Counted from the stretch's first letter, positions 24,901-35,775 are shown. The stretch: DNA of 64,000 bases from Aricia agestis (GCF_905147365.1 NC_056428.1:37925001-37989000); one strand, 5' to 3'. The notes: generated by a model not told the origin, from the letters alone. Made by a program: numbers and translations.

Positions 24901-27900
24901 TATTTACGTTATTAACTCAGTACTTTATCTATGCAGATTGCAGTGACGTAACCTAACCTATCAATGATAAATAGGTTATGGGTAAATTTGTGTAATTGGG
25001 GGGCTAAATAAGCTTTAAAATTTGGCATAAAATATAAAGTTTAATTTAAAATAATCGGCCAATTCGAGGGTTCCGTACATAACAATATATATATACGTAT
25101 AGAACAATATAAGTAAAAATGTGTTTTGTGTATGGGAGCCCACCTTAATTATTTATTTTATTAAAATTGTATCATTTATTATTAAAGTACAAATATAATT
25201 AAGACTATAGTATTTCAAGTGCCTACCTGCTACCACTATTGATTACGAGCAAAAAAGTCCAAAAAAATCACGTTTGTTGTATGGTAGCCCAACTTAATTA
25301 TTTATTTTATTTTGTTTTTCGTATTTGTTGTTATAGCGTTAACAGATATACACAATCTGTGAAATTTTCAGAAGTCTAGCTATAGCGATTATTGAGATAC
25401 AGCCTGGCGACAGACAGACGGACAGACAGACAGACGGACGGACAGACGGACAGACAGACGGACAGACAGACGGACAGACAGACATCGAAGTCTTAGTAAT
25501 AGGGTCCCGTTTTTATCCTTTGGGTACGGAACCCTAAAAATAAAATATTATGTGCACACTGCACAGCTGTTTTGATTTGGGGTACCAGGGTTTTTTTATA
25601 AAAGCTTTTGATACCAATTTTGTTGACATCGCGCGCTATAAACTGAAGTCCACGCGGACGAAGTCGCGGGCAACAGCTAGTAGCAAATAAACCAAAATGG
25701 CGGATTGGCTTAGTGCGTGCTAATAGCGTGTTTTTTAGTTTTTAATCTATTAATTTATAATTAGTATAGAATTTTATAATATTAATACTGTCCTAAGTAT
25801 GCGTAACATTAATTTTCAGAGTCGTCATCACAAAAATAGCTATTTTCTCAAGTAGAAGCATTATTATTTATTACTAACTAGCTGTTTCGGTGAACTTCTT
25901 GTCACTTTAGAACCTTCCCTGGACTTCTACGAATATTTTAAGACTAAAATCAGCCCAATCCGTTCAGCCGTTTTCGAGTTTTAGCGCGACTAACACATTT
26001 GGAAATCCATTTTTATATATAAGATGAGTAATGAGTAATTACCAACTGCAAACTTAACACAAATAGACTATAATGATAAAGGCCCACCATATTTCATAGT
26101 CATTAAGTAAAAATGTTTTAATTATTCATAAGGCGCTAGTCATCATTAATACAGTAATAAAATAAATTCGAAGAATCCTGTACAATCATATTATAATTTA
26201 ATTATTATTCACAATCTCTATAATACATGTGTTTGCTACACGGAGCTCATACTAAGAGGAGGTGTTGTAATCAAGTTTCCTTATGAAACGACGCTTGTCA
26301 ATTTGCGGGGTGAGGGGGTGTCAATCTCCGCCCACTTCTCAATATTTCATCTATCGGCTAAAAGCAAAACTACTAGCTTAGGTCAATGTTGATGTTACCA
26401 CGTAGTTCAACTATCTTACACAAGATGTAATTTTGTCTTGAATATTATGGGACGTACTACTGCCCTGAATATTTTGTTACGATTCAAATAGTTATAGATG
26501 ACGACAGATGGCTGTTTAAAAGTAATATCATAATAAAAGCTATATAATCACGGTTTTAGCTATTTAAATGTGTTTAAGACTAAGTGTATAACTGTTTTCA
26601 GTATTCAAGTATGATTATTGTAATAAACTTATGCAAAATTATACGCATTTACGTCTGTATTATCTTTCAAAGGTTTGGCCATCTAGTGTCAAGTAGTATA
26701 ATTAACGCTGAAAGCAGAAATGTTCTAGAACTTTTTTATTTAAATTACATTTAAAATTATTTACAAATGAAATGTGATGGTATTTATATTATCAGAACGT
26801 CTGTCTGAGTGTTTTCGACATTGTAAAACACAATACTTCATCCTTTCCTTGTTAAAAACGCAAAAAACACAAATTTATTAGGAGTCTCGTTACGTGTGCA
26901 CCTAACAAACGCTGAAAGTGACTTAAGCCCCGCCCACAATGATGACGTCAGGACCTAGTTGAAAATCACAGTGCACAGTTGCTTAGGCCAGCTCCTCTTT
27001 GTATTAGCTCCGTGGTTTGCTAATAATAAGCAAGTTGCTCAGCAAAAAATTACTAACATGGGCGTACCGAGGGGGGGCAGGGGGGGACAGCTATAAAAAT
27101 ACCAATCAACAACATCGTTGAATAGATATAGTCTTGTTCATAATCTTCAGAAATTGGATATATGGAGATAGCAAAATAAATCCAAATTACAAATTCCCGT
27201 TATTAAAAAAACATATTTGAGAACCTTATGTGCTTAAAAATTCGCAGTATCGCTCCAGTTTCAAGAATGCTTTTTTTACACTCGCACAAAATTTGTATGC
27301 GGAAAAATAACGAAAATATATACCTACACACTCTCAAACCACACACGTGCAAAACATTTTAAATTACGAGGTTGTCTTCTGATTTATATTCTATTCTTCG
27401 CTAAGTTTTCACTATAGAATTGCGTCGCAAGGGCGAATATTTGAGGTATTGTTAAGATTACTTACACTGATTTGATCTTGCATATGAAATAAGGACTCTT
27501 TAAAATATATCGCGCACCCATCTTGGCGGTGTCCCGTTTTCTGTTTGAAAATACCGAGGTAACCTAACTCCTCGAATTTGCTGTAGAAAGATTTTAAATG
27601 CGATACTTGTACTTCTTGTAGGCAAAATATCTGGAAATAAAGATTGAAATGTACTTATAACGTAAATTACAAATAATATAATTTATAAGTAAGCAAGATT
27701 TATTCCAATAGAGTTACTCATAATAAAGTGTAAGCGTAAATTCAGACGGAGGCAAGACGCGATGCGACACTACAATTTTATATAATTAAACTTTACTGTC
27801 TACACAGTTATTATTTGATAGATGAGTATTTGATTGCCTATTCAGGTCTATAGAGCCCTGATATCACTGCGACCATTGAGGATCTATTGTGATCCTTCAC

Positions 27901-30900
27901 ATTAAACTGTCATAACCAATCCAAATCTGCTCATGATTTAAATGATATGATTGGGTTTGGTGCTACCAATTTTCACTGTGATACCTATTCGTATTCGCAA
28001 TAGTAATTGTAGCGCGGAGCGCCTAAGGTACCATCGAATAAATTGATTGAAGATCTACGTCGTTTGGTCGGGTTATGTCAATTCAATGTCAGTCATGATC
28101 TGTATTTCACAAAAGAGCCAGTCCACACAGCGCGTTGCGTCAGCGTTGCGTCGACGCAGCGCTGCCGTTGCGTAGTTTTACATATAAATAAGCAAGGTGT
28201 TCACACGGCGCGCTGCGTCGTCGCAAGTCGCAACGCATACATGACGGACATCAGCCCCCGAGACGAAGTGGGAGGGGATGCTGACGTTAAGACTGCTTCG
28301 TAATTACGCTGCGATGAGGCAGCGCCCGTATGGCCGACTAGGCTACTCGTCAAACGGCAGCGCTGCGTCGACGCAACGCTGATGCAACGTGCCGTGTTTA
28401 CTGGCTCAAACTCGACCAAATAACTCTACTACCTACCATCTGCCTATGAATCAACTTCCCTGATAATGCTTATTTCTATACTCTGCATTATGAGCCGGAC
28501 AGTCAAGAAGAAAACTTTATGTATACTTACATCAGGTGCTAGCTGTAAAATTTCATCGTATAACTTAGCGGCCCGTACATTCCAACTCAGATTCCTCTGG
28601 CTGCATTCGGTGTAGAGGTAGGGGTGGCATTCTAATAGGTATTGGGCAAGTACATTATATGATACTAATTTAAATCTAAGTGCATCACCTGAAACATAAG
28701 GACAGCATATTTATTATGTTGGTGTAATGAAGTCTCATCCAGAAGTAACAGTCACTGCACACGGCAGAAAAATGTAGGTGGTCAATTGTCATAAGCAAAT
28801 ATTTTTTTATTCATAATCAAATTCATACAAAATATTTTTTAAACGTCGGGTCTGCAATGATGCCTACCACCGGTTCGTGAACTAAACCGGTGGAAGAACC
28901 GCCGCTGAAAACTCGCAAGGAGAACCGGCGTAAGAAACTCGTAGACCATAATATGTAGATAATCTAAAGCTGATGGTTCATCGAAGTATTTTTGGTGTTC
29001 ATTGCGAGGTGGCGACTAGTCGGTAAAGCTGATAAAAATGAACAACGCCGAAAAAAAAACAAAATCCATACTATACTCTATTGATAGTATTCATATTATG
29101 TGACAATTTGCCTGTCTTTTAAACTCTTCTACTTAATTGAAATTTCATGTGGAGTGCTCTCTCATGAAGAAAGGACAAAGGACTATTTTTATACTAGACT
29201 AGATTGTACAGTTTTTTTCTTTTTGTTCTGTAAAATTCTACTAATCGAAGTAGCGGACAAAATACATGAAGTTTTAATTTTTTTTTCTTAGCCAGTAGAT
29301 CGCTATTCTAGATCGTTAAATAATTTTGTACTCTTAGTTGTGTGTGTTTGACTAGAAATTATTATCATTATTAATGATTGACATAAAACCTTGTCAGGTA
29401 TGGAGTTTCCACTACCATAATATATAATATGAATTAAAAAAGATAAATAACCATGTGCTTCATAATTACATACTATATTCAAAACATTCTATAATTAATT
29501 ACAGTAAATAGTTATGATTTTAATTGCAGTATGAAATCTATGTCAATAGTCTAATAACTCAAATGTAGTATGTCCCTGACCAGCTAGTAATCTATTTCGT
29601 AATATTATCAGCGTCTACTCTGTCACATTTTTTTGTGCATAATTATATGCTCAAAAAAATGTGACATATACTGTATATGTCACATTTTTTGTGCATATAC
29701 TGTTAATATACTGGTTTCCTGCTTTTCTGTTGAAGTTTTTTCTGATTTTTTTTCTATAGACCTCACGGAGCCCTTCCCAACGAATGCAAAACCGTGGAAA
29801 TCGATTCATGCGTTCTGGAGTTATAGCGTTAGAAAGGAAAACCCGACTTATTTTTATATATTAGATTATAATAATATAATCTACCATATTATGGTATTAC
29901 AGCAGTACTATTATTAAAACTTATGACGCGCTAATGAAGATTATAATTAAATCATGTAACTACCATATTATTATATATCTACATAAATGCCTAAGAATAA
30001 ACATAATAAGATAAAATAAAAATAAAAGGATTATTTAAAATAATGTTTGTTACAGCATAATGTTTTAACGTAATGTTGAGTTAACTTAGCTCAATGTAAT
30101 TGTAATATTACAAGCTAATTTAACAACCTTACAATAATTAATATTACAAAAATTTGCAGCAAGTAAATAATTTTAATGTAGATAAAATTTTTAATTTCGT
30201 CACATCACTTAGATTTTACTTTCTTCTGGTCTCTCATATTTTATAAGAACAAAAGTACTGGGCTAAAACTAGTACCCAATGACACTTAAAAACCACTACA
30301 TAACAATATTATATTCAGTGCCATGCAGGCATGCACTATGGCTTTTCTTTCTCTTATTTCAAGGTTAATCAATAATTTTGGAGGAACTTTCAGTTATATT
30401 GTGCATGTATATTTATTTTGTAATAAAATATCTTACCATTTTGTGTGTCATTTGTGACATTAACTGGTTCCCAAAGTCGAAAGTTAGAAGGAATTTCCTG
30501 AGGTGGACTGTTCTCATCAGAGCGTCGCCTCCATTCACTAGAGATGTTCTCATCTTCTGAGCTAGAAATTCATAGAAATGAGTATCTCTTACACGAATTT
30601 CAAACAAGATATCTAGGCTAATATTATAAATACGAAAGTGTGTCTGTCTGTTACCTCTTTACGCCCAAACCACTGAACCGACTTTGCTGAAATTTGGCTC
30701 TTTTTGTCCTGGAAAGGTTACTTTATATCCGGGAAATTTGGCAGGATAAACGAATTTTAGCGCATGGGAGTTGCGGGCGGTTGCAGTTCCATAAAATTTT
30801 GGGGTTTTAGGAGAGAAAAACAATCTAGCTAGTCCAGGGATGAGACCTATCTAGATAGGTAGTCTAGACCAGTATTTCCCAAAGTGTGGGTCTCGACCCA

Positions 30901-32651
30901 CTGGTGGGTCGCGGGTAGATTTTCGGTGGGCCCTGAAACTATAGGACGATTGTCGTACTTACGTACGGTACGTTTTTTATTTGAAATGGGTGTGGTGAGG
31001 AGCTTTAGAAAAGGCCCAAGTCTAGCAGTGAACCTCAGTAGGCTGACGATGATGATATGGTCAGCGGTAGCAACATACCGCTTTTTGTCTTCATGACACA
31101 AGGTGGGCCGCGGCCCCGAAAAGTTTGGGAAACACTGGTCTAGACTTTTGGTCACAGCACATATCAACTCGGAAAGGGATCGTCACCTTATCGCCTTCGC
31201 CTCGCCGTCAACCAGGAGTCAACGGTCAACCTAACGTATGCACTATGCACGTATTAACAAAGCGTATCAGTAGCACCTGTACGTCAACTCGGCTACGGCT
31301 AGGCGACGCCTCGCTTACGGATCGCCGACCACTGTCCCCTTCCGAGGCGAGGCGATTACGTTACGGTTCCGCTTAGTGTGCGTTGCAGTAGAGTTTCATA
31401 CAAACAATATTGAACGGCTAGAGGCGATACAGTGCCGATCCATACTAATATTATAAATTCGAAAGTGTGTCTGTCTGTCTGTTACCTCTACACGCCCAAA
31501 CCACTGAACCGATTTTACTCGAACTTGGTATGGGGATACTTTGAGTCCCGGGAAAGGACATAGGCTACTTTTTATCCCAAAAAAATGTCCTGATCCCGTG
31601 CTATTTTGAACGAGTATTGGCGCAACGGAGTTGCGGCAAAACTCGTTTACGGGCATCATGTAGTTTACTGTTTAACCATGGGCGCCGGCAGGGGGGTGCC
31701 AGGGGGTGCACTTGCACCGCTTGGGAATCTCGGGATCTACAGGAATTATTGAAATAAAAAGCATTTTGTAACCCTGTTACCATGCTGTACAAGGATAGTT
31801 CGTAATGTTTCGGCACTAAATGTTTTATGTTGACGTAAATAGACAGTCACTGTTGTTTGTAAAGAGTAAAAAGAAAAGAACAGAAAGAAAACTAAAATCT
31901 GCACTCTTTGGAAATCATTTCTGCCGGCGCCCATGTATGTAACTATGACTTCAAATATTATAAAAGATAACATACAAAGCTATAAAATTGTTAATTATAA
32001 TAATTGAGAAAATACAAAAATACTTTGAGGATCTTAAATTTCTTTCCCAAAAGAAATACTTTCCTCTTAAATATTAACCCATAGATTGTGGAAAAACAAG
32101 ACACAATTAATTTCTATTGTGTCTCGGTCACCGGTGACTGTATTGGTCTTGATTAATTAATTAGGTTTAGAATTTGCTAATTTAAAAGAATGTTTATTAT
32201 TATTTTCTACTAAATTGTATCTAGATAAATTTAAAAAGGCAATTATTAATAATAATTGCCTTTTTAAATTTATCTAGATAAAAACAAACATATTGCTTCA
32301 ATATTTCATATAAGACCTGAAAATATGCAACAAAAATACTTACACTTCAAATCTGCCACCATAGCTAACATGATGCACAGTTGGCACAGGTTCACTCATT
32401 TGTTTAGATGTTCTTGTATCATTTAAATATATATATGTTTTTTTGTTTCGGAACCTCTTTTTTATATTCGCTAGCAGTTGACACTGCACTGCGGTGTGAA
32501 TAAAACGACCAACTGTTTGTTGATTGTACCAAGCAATGCATGTCTTGCCACTACAACTCCTGTATGAAGACTGCTGTGTTTTGCTAATTCCATACGTGAA
32601 TCTCCAGTATCTGCAAAAACTATTGTTCAATTTCAGCATAGCTTTGTTCAT
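15779..32651 (-). CDS. angel: Angel-type exonuclease-endonuclease-phosphatase protein (complete, 9 coding exons)
   Basis: Member of the CCR4-related EEP family, Angel branch. Relatives of this fold are RNA deadenylases, and human ANGEL2 is reported as an RNA 2',3'-cyclic phosphatase. Coding exons on the minus strand: 32651-32344, 30561-30437, 28688-28531, 27630-27466, 21407-21196, 20539-20450, 20226-20100, 17779-17583, 15932-15779, giving 511 residues (human ANGEL2 about 544). Active-site motifs are all present: SYNVLAQ (Asn156), LQEVQ (Glu203), TTHLLYNP (His290), GDLNSTPDS (Asp334, Asn336), SDHLALAA (Asp494, His495). VEFYQPELPILNRDNIGL and DYWVTVDYIY also match ANGEL2. The protein should be catalytically competent. 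Introns hold most of the mobile elements in 16-32 kb. Confidence 0.94.
16115..16990. mobile_element. TIR element, 876 bases, in last angel intron
   Basis: Inverted ends CTGCGTTCCAGATGACGTT (left) and its complement AACGTCATCTGGAACGCAG (right), 20 or more bases almost perfect. The interior contains two TGACGTCA palindromes near 16873-16890. No ORF of note; non-autonomous. Confidence 0.85.
17583..17779 (-). CDS. angel: angel exon 8 (residues 396-461)
   Basis: Acceptor TTTTTCCAG, donor TTCAG|GTAAGT. Encodes GHSLKLKSVYDNV and YWVTVDYIYF; the latter is the conserved strand before the last catalytic motif. Confidence 0.94.
18467..18750 (+). mobile_element. tRNA-derived SINE with 9-base target duplication
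   Basis: tRNA-like head with A-box-like GTCAGTGGTGAGCGCG and a perfect B box GGTTCGAATCC, unrelated body, and (ATT)n tail. Exact target duplication ATCTCTTAT at 18458-18466 and 18751-18759. Lies in an angel intron on the opposite strand. Confidence 0.92.
19424..19690. mobile_element. Harbinger-like MITE (TGCTAAGTACTCACATACGG), TTA target
   Basis: TIR TGCTAAGCACTCACATACG with matching complement at the right. TTA on both sides (19421-19423, 19691-19693). Second copy at 54633-54859. The 121-codon frame across it is not a gene. Confidence 0.8.
19803..20062. mobile_element. MITE copy (TAGGGTGTGTA...GTATTACAACTTAGTTTT)
   Basis: Diverged relative of 62918-63183, with the shared GAAAGAAGCAGCGCTGAAA interior and palindromic arms. 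Ends 38 bases short of angel exon 7. Confidence 0.7.
20100..20226 (-). CDS. angel: angel exon 7 (residues 353-395)
   Basis: Acceptor ACTATTTTAG, donor CGAAG|GTAATT. Encodes KKIGVTDNCQHLAVYL, the insert between the GDxNS and TVDYI motifs. Confidence 0.88.
20450..20539 (-). CDS. angel: angel exon 6 (residues 323-353)
   Basis: Acceptor TGTTTGTAG. Contains the catalytic TGDLNSTPDSAV motif. The donor must be GTAAG|GTGTGT: the nearer GGATAT|GTAAGG site would break the frame with exon 7. Confidence 0.9.
20596..20833. mobile_element. Long-TIR MITE at a TA site
   Basis: Arms of about 100 bases beginning GAGTCTGGCTAGCGAAAGAT and ending in its complement, flanked by TA on both sides, as for Tc1/mariner-type insertion. 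The whole element folds back. Confidence 0.82.
20984..21182 (+). mobile_element. Helitron-like fragment
   Basis: Second copy of the family at 14333 (CCGCCCGCAACTCCATTGCG ... ACACACTTTCGAATTTATAT). Ends 13 bases before angel exon 5. Confidence 0.72.
21196..21407 (-). CDS. angel: angel exon 5 (residues 253-323)
   Basis: Acceptor TATTTCACAG, donor AGAGA|GTAAGT. Contains VEFYQPELPILNRDNIGLM, THLLYNPKRTDVRLAQLQ and the LLAEID helix. Confidence 0.96.
22278..22325. repeat. Inverted duplication inside the RT remnant
   Basis: CAGACTAAAATTGTGATA and its perfect complement around a 9-base loop; the second arm replaces expected RT sequence. Confidence 0.85.
22650..22703. repeat. Second inverted duplication in the same remnant
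   Basis: AAAGTTTATTATCATTGT and AACAATGATAATAAACTTT around a loop of about 15 bases. Confidence 0.85.
23150..24110 (+). repeat. Mosaic of short repeat fragments
   Basis: 23150-23302 is the 3' part of the GGGTTCCGTAC element. 23455-23640 and 23948-24110 hold TTTGTTTGTTTGAACGCG and ACTACTGGACCGATTT patterns found in Helitron-like repeats. No coding sequence. Confidence 0.6.
24585..25681 (-). mobile_element. Reverse-orientation Helitron-like element with nested insertion
   Basis: Relative of 12419-13285 in the other orientation (starts ATTATAAATGCGAGAGTATC, ends GTCGCGGGCAACAGCTAG). Interrupted at 25051-25543 by a complete GGGTTCCGTAC element. Confidence 0.85.
25051..25543 (+). mobile_element. 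GGGTTCCGTAC element nested in Helitron-like element
   Basis: AATCGGCCAATTCGAGGGTT to GGGTACGGAACCCTAAAAA, with a long GACAGACGGACAGACAGACG run at 25408-25484. The host reads through on each side. Confidence 0.85.
25876..26025 (+). mobile_element. Helitron-like fragment (ACTAGCTGTTTCGGTGAACT)
   Basis: Typical ACTAGCTGTTNCGG start and CCGTTCAGCCGTTTTCGAG interior; related to 51364-51690. Confidence 0.65.
26239..27014. mobile_element. Non-autonomous hAT element with 8-base target duplication
   Basis: TIRs CACGGAGCTCATACTAAGAG and CTCTTTGTATTAGCTCCGTG are inverted relatives. The 8-base GTTTGCTA at 26231-26238 is repeated exactly at 27015-27022. No transposase frame. Confidence 0.85.
27466..27630 (-). 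CDS. angel: angel exon 4 (residues 198-252)
   Basis: Acceptor TTATTTCCAG, donor CAGT|GTAAGT. Contains the Mg-binding CLQEVQ motif and the GHRQDGCAIYFK substrate-side motif of the family. Confidence 0.95.
28115..28407. mobile_element. GC-rich MITE (GAGCCAGTCCACACAGCG)
   Basis: Ends GAGCCAGT and ACTGGCTC. About 55-base inverted arms rich in GCGTTGCGTCGACGCAGCGC. Ends 124 bases from angel exon 3. A truncated relative is at 57650-57740. Confidence 0.82.
28531..28688 (-). CDS. angel: angel exon 3 (residues 145-197, EEP domain start)
   Basis: Acceptor TATGTTTCAG, donor TGAT|GTAAGT. Contains KLVSYNVLAQYLLE with the conserved Asn, and the basic NVRAAKLYDEIL helix. Confidence 0.95.
28805..28950 (+). 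repeat. Probable 3' fragment of a non-LTR element
   Basis: Contains the CACCGGTTCG...GAAGAACCG...GAGAACCGGCGTAAGAAACT pattern commonly left by RTE-type elements in lepidopteran genomes. Identification by recall only. Confidence 0.45.
29617..29700. repeat. Overlapping hairpins of TGTCACATTTTTTTGTGCAT
   Basis: TGTCACATTTTTTTG pairs with CAAAAAAATGTGACA, which then pairs with a third copy (ATATGTCACATTTTTTGTGC). Three alternating copies of one motif. Confidence 0.75.
30437..30561 (-). CDS. angel: angel exon 2 (residues 103-144)
   Basis: Acceptor AATTTCTAG, donor AATG|GTAAGA. Polar segment ending FRLWEPVNVTND, just before the EEP domain. Confidence 0.88.
30607..30785 (-). mobile_element. Helitron-like fragment, reverse
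   Basis: Reverse copy of the 14333 family, ending ATGGGAGTTGCGGGCGG. Confidence 0.7.
30870..31137. mobile_element. hAT MITE with 8-base target duplication
   Basis: TIRs CAGTATTTCCCAAA and TTTGGGAAACACTG, of the CAGTGTTTCCCAA hAT type. Exact 8-base GTCTAGAC at 30862-30869 and 31138-31145. Confidence 0.92.
31438..31660 (-). mobile_element. Helitron-like fragment, reverse
   Basis: CATACTAATATTATAAATTC at the left and CGCAACGGAGTTGCGGC near the right; fullest copy of this family in the window. Confidence 0.75.
31679..31933. mobile_element. MITE with TGGGCGCCGGCAG ends
   Basis: TGGGCGCCGGCAG at the left, CTGCCGGCGCCCA at the right. A shorter relative (ATGGGCGTACCGAGGGGG) is at 27057-27095. Confidence 0.8.
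32218..32280. repeat. Perfect 30-base inverted repeat, 3-base loop
   Basis: TATCTAGATAAATTTAAAAA runs 30 bases, then AAT, then the exact complement. Lies in the first angel intron, 64 bases from coding exon 1. Confidence 0.95.
32344..32651 (-). CDS. angel: angel coding exon 1 (residues 1-102)
   Basis: Start at ATG 32651 (MNKAMLKLNNSFCRYWRF). In-frame stops TAA and TGA lie just upstream, so no longer start is possible without another splice. Donor GAAGT|GTAAGT. The basic, Ser/Asn-rich, acid-free N-terminus could be a mitochondrial or disordered leader (inference). A TTTTTGCAG acceptor inside the exon at 32611 leaves open a different first exon. Confidence 0.75.
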
Positions 32652-32733
32652 TTCATATAAACATTTTAAATGTATCGTATTTTATCATTTAGTTTGTTCT
32701 TTTAGTATTCACATGGGATTTGCTCTGCTACAC
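32652..32733 (-). promoter_or_regulatory. angel 5' leader with short upstream ORFs
   Basis: A good acceptor, TTCTTTACAG, ends at 32734, so the coding exon probably begins at 32733 as a spliced leader. The leader holds several upstream ATGs that stop quickly (ATGTGA, ATGAAATGA and an 11-codon frame), the pattern of a leader that lowers translation. Inference from sequence only. Confidence 0.45.
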
Positions 32734-33305
32734 CTGTAAAGAACAAACGTTTTTATTTGTTAGAAGTTTATTGTACCATTTTTAACTACCATTTGGTTGT
32801 AGGAAAGCCAAATCTTGTCAGAATATACATAGAATGAGTCATAAACATGATTATTAAAGCAGTAGACAAAGAATAATCTAACTTATCCAGAAAGTTTTAA
32901 ACATTAATGTACATTTCATACCTATTACCAATGATATTCTACATATCATACAATATCATTGCCTATTACCAAAACTGATGTGTATGACTTGTTTATTTTG
33001 ATATGATATACTCATGATTGTGCCTATAGGTAAGTTCACATTATAGATATGATTTTTCTGTATGTATGGACATGAGTTTGTATAGTACCTATCTAATGAG
33101 CACTTTAGTGTGTGAGAGTTACATTAATATTACTTATAAAATGGAGTTGTTATGATATTATATAACGCAGGTTGGCCTTCCGACCTTGTAAACACTTGCT
33201 TATAACTTATAAGCGAAAGCCGAGACATAAAACGTAAATTAGGTACGGTATATGTTAATGACTATGACATAAACGTACACTAAACAACAAAACAAACGGA
33301 CTTAC

Positions 33306-33450
33306 ATGCATAAAAGCCATAGCTTATTAATGATTTTAAAGAGAGCAAATACCATGAGGAACACCTAAAATCTACAAAATACATTTTTGTCTGACCCACC
33401 GACCTCTTGTATCAAACATTCAAGGATCTTTTATCATAAACCATGTCAAA
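33306..33450 (-). promoter_or_regulatory. Possible non-coding first exon of angel
   Basis: On the minus strand a strong donor, ATGCAT|GTAAGT, lies at 33306/33305. Its reading frames do not join the coding exons, so it would be a 5' UTR exon splicing to 32733. The upstream end is unknown and 33450 is nominal. Confidence 0.3.
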
Positions 33451-33759
33451 GATTAGTGGAAGAAATAATTAAATTTGAAGCACAGACTACTTATGGATAC
33501 CTACTACATTTGAAGAAAAGCAAAGTTGATTTCACAGACCATATACTTTATCTATGTCACAGACTGTTGATATATTCAGTGTTGCCAACTTTTTTTTTAC
33601 TAACCCACCAAATTCAGCAGCGCGCAGCGTAAACCACCAGAAACCGCTAAAACCTAAATGGCCTCTCAAACCACCAGAATTCCACTAAATAACTTAAAGA
33701 CAACAACAACCTGAATATAATTTGAAAATAATACAACAACGTCATTATTATTATGAAAT

Positions 33760-34149
33760 AATAAGTGATCAAACGAACTTACCTTGTGTGAAGTTCGATA
33801 ATTATTATATGAATCGCTTCACTTGAAGATATTTTATTCACAACGTAGTCCCTTTAACCTACAGGTGACTTTTTGCACGCTTTAAAAGACATTTATGAAA
33901 CTAGTTACTCTCTTGAGAGCCAGTAGTATATAATAAAGTACTCTGTGGAGTCAGTTATGACTCAAAAGTCAATATTCCCCTACCACCCCCACCACCACCG
34001 GAGTTGTGGATGGGGCAGACGGTCATTTTGGACTCATTATTTTTAGAGTGTAGGAAAAACTTTCCACCTTGGGTCTCTTAGGGAGGGTGGGTATTATTTA
34101 TATAATAATGATCAAACTTCACACAAGGTAAGTTCGTTTGATCACTTAT
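33760..34149. mobile_element. Element bounded by a perfect 36-base inverted repeat
   Basis: 33760-33795 and 34114-34149 are exact inverted copies (AATAAGTGATCAAACGAACT ...). The interior (33815-34040) recurs in the same orientation at 40275-40480 (CACAACGTAGTCCCTTTAAC, ACCGGAGTTGTGGATGGGGC). Possibly terminal sequence of the DIRS-like element. Confidence 0.8.
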
Positions 34150-35775
34150 TATATTTCATCCCTTCATTTTTCAGATATTTTAATCACAACGTAGAATTTT
34201 AGAGTTGAAAGTTTTTCCTAATAATAAGGTAATGATAAAAAATATAATAAACAACATATTATATTATTTTATTTGTTTATCTTATAATTGGAAGAATTAT
34301 AATAATCAATCAGTACACATAAAACTATTACATGATAGGTCTTATCTCTCTATGGTAAAGCAAGCGGATCTTGCAAAAGTTCCCTCATCAAGGAGGATTC
34401 TATTGTAGAATCGAGTGAAAGTATTTGATGAAGGAGTCCACTTCACTCTCCGATAGCACTTGCTTAATCCAGCGACTGATCGTTTGGGAAGTGGCTGGCT
34501 TGTGTGGCGGTTTGTGAGTGAGAAACAGTTTACCGTCTTTTCAGATCTCTTATTTTTGGTGACGGAAATATAATCTTTTCTTAGAAATTGGACAAATCTT
34601 TGGATTATCGGTAAAAAATGGTTTAGCAGTAAAGGCTGCTCCTGTCCCGGAACGGAGGTCTTTATGATATCTGTAGTTAGAATCTTAGCATTATTATAAT
34701 TAAATGAAATATTTTCTAACTTTATCAAAAATAGGATTTGTACTCTCTAGGCTGCACCTAGAACTAACGAAATAGATAACTTGTGATTTTTCCTAAATTT
34801 AAAATTGTATTTGGATACCTACCATTCCGCTTTGTAATTTAAAACACCCTGAGGGTCCCAAGTCTGTAATATGTATTTGTAAATTTTTGGTCTAATTTAT
34901 AAGCTCCTTTAAGCAAACGACCAACGTTTTCGTCGGGACCGATATACCGAGAAGTAAAGATAGATCTGCGAGTACTTCCGTACGAGCAGCCCTCATTAAA
35001 CTGTTTCGTCAAAAAAGTGAATAAGCATGAAACGGAAGATTGAAATGGGTCAATATTTGTATCATCACAAAACCGCCACCATGCCTTATTAGTTATAAGT
35101 AACATTATATTGCTTTACCGTGCTATCGGACAGATGAAAGTTTGAGGTCGACGGCTTCTCGTGGACGTCTTTGGGAAAAGGTTTGCGTTGAGGGGATGTT
35201 ATAGCCTTGTATGTGACCGTAGCAGACTTTTATTAGGCCATAAAAAAAATCGGTTGCTAGTAATCTTTGTAAAAGGGGGAACCAGAGCTGATAAGGCCAA
35301 TAAGGAAAAACGAGGATTCCATGTGCCTTATCATCCGTAGACTAAAGTCTAAACTAGTATTTCGGGAAAAGGAGAAAATGAATAGAAGTAAAATTTTCCC
35401 CAATTTAAAGTGAAGTCAAAGCGTCTATCGCCAATGCTTCTGGGCCTGCAGCCATCCAGGAAACGTAATTCATGCATTTGGCCTTGGTATGAGAAGTGAA
35501 TAGGTCAACATCCGGTTGACTCACGCTTGACTAAATTGTGTAACAATTTTTTGGACACATTTTCTACAAAAGAATTGCTAATAATTCTAAATAATTTATA
35601 TGGTAAGTGCATACACTAGCTGACCACCAACCGTGGACACGTTTGATATTGTAAGCTGTGCCCCAGCTGGTTCGCGAATCGTCCGTGTAAATTTCCATTT
35701 TGTAACCGGCGTGTCGCATTGGATGCGATGCCGTTTTATAATATTGTTAATCCACCAAGTGAGATCCTCAAGAAT

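Noticed and set aside
25408..25484. CRISPR-like or satellite array of GACAGACGG units
   Set aside because: It is a short simple repeat at the end of a known short element; the same run appears in the other copies.
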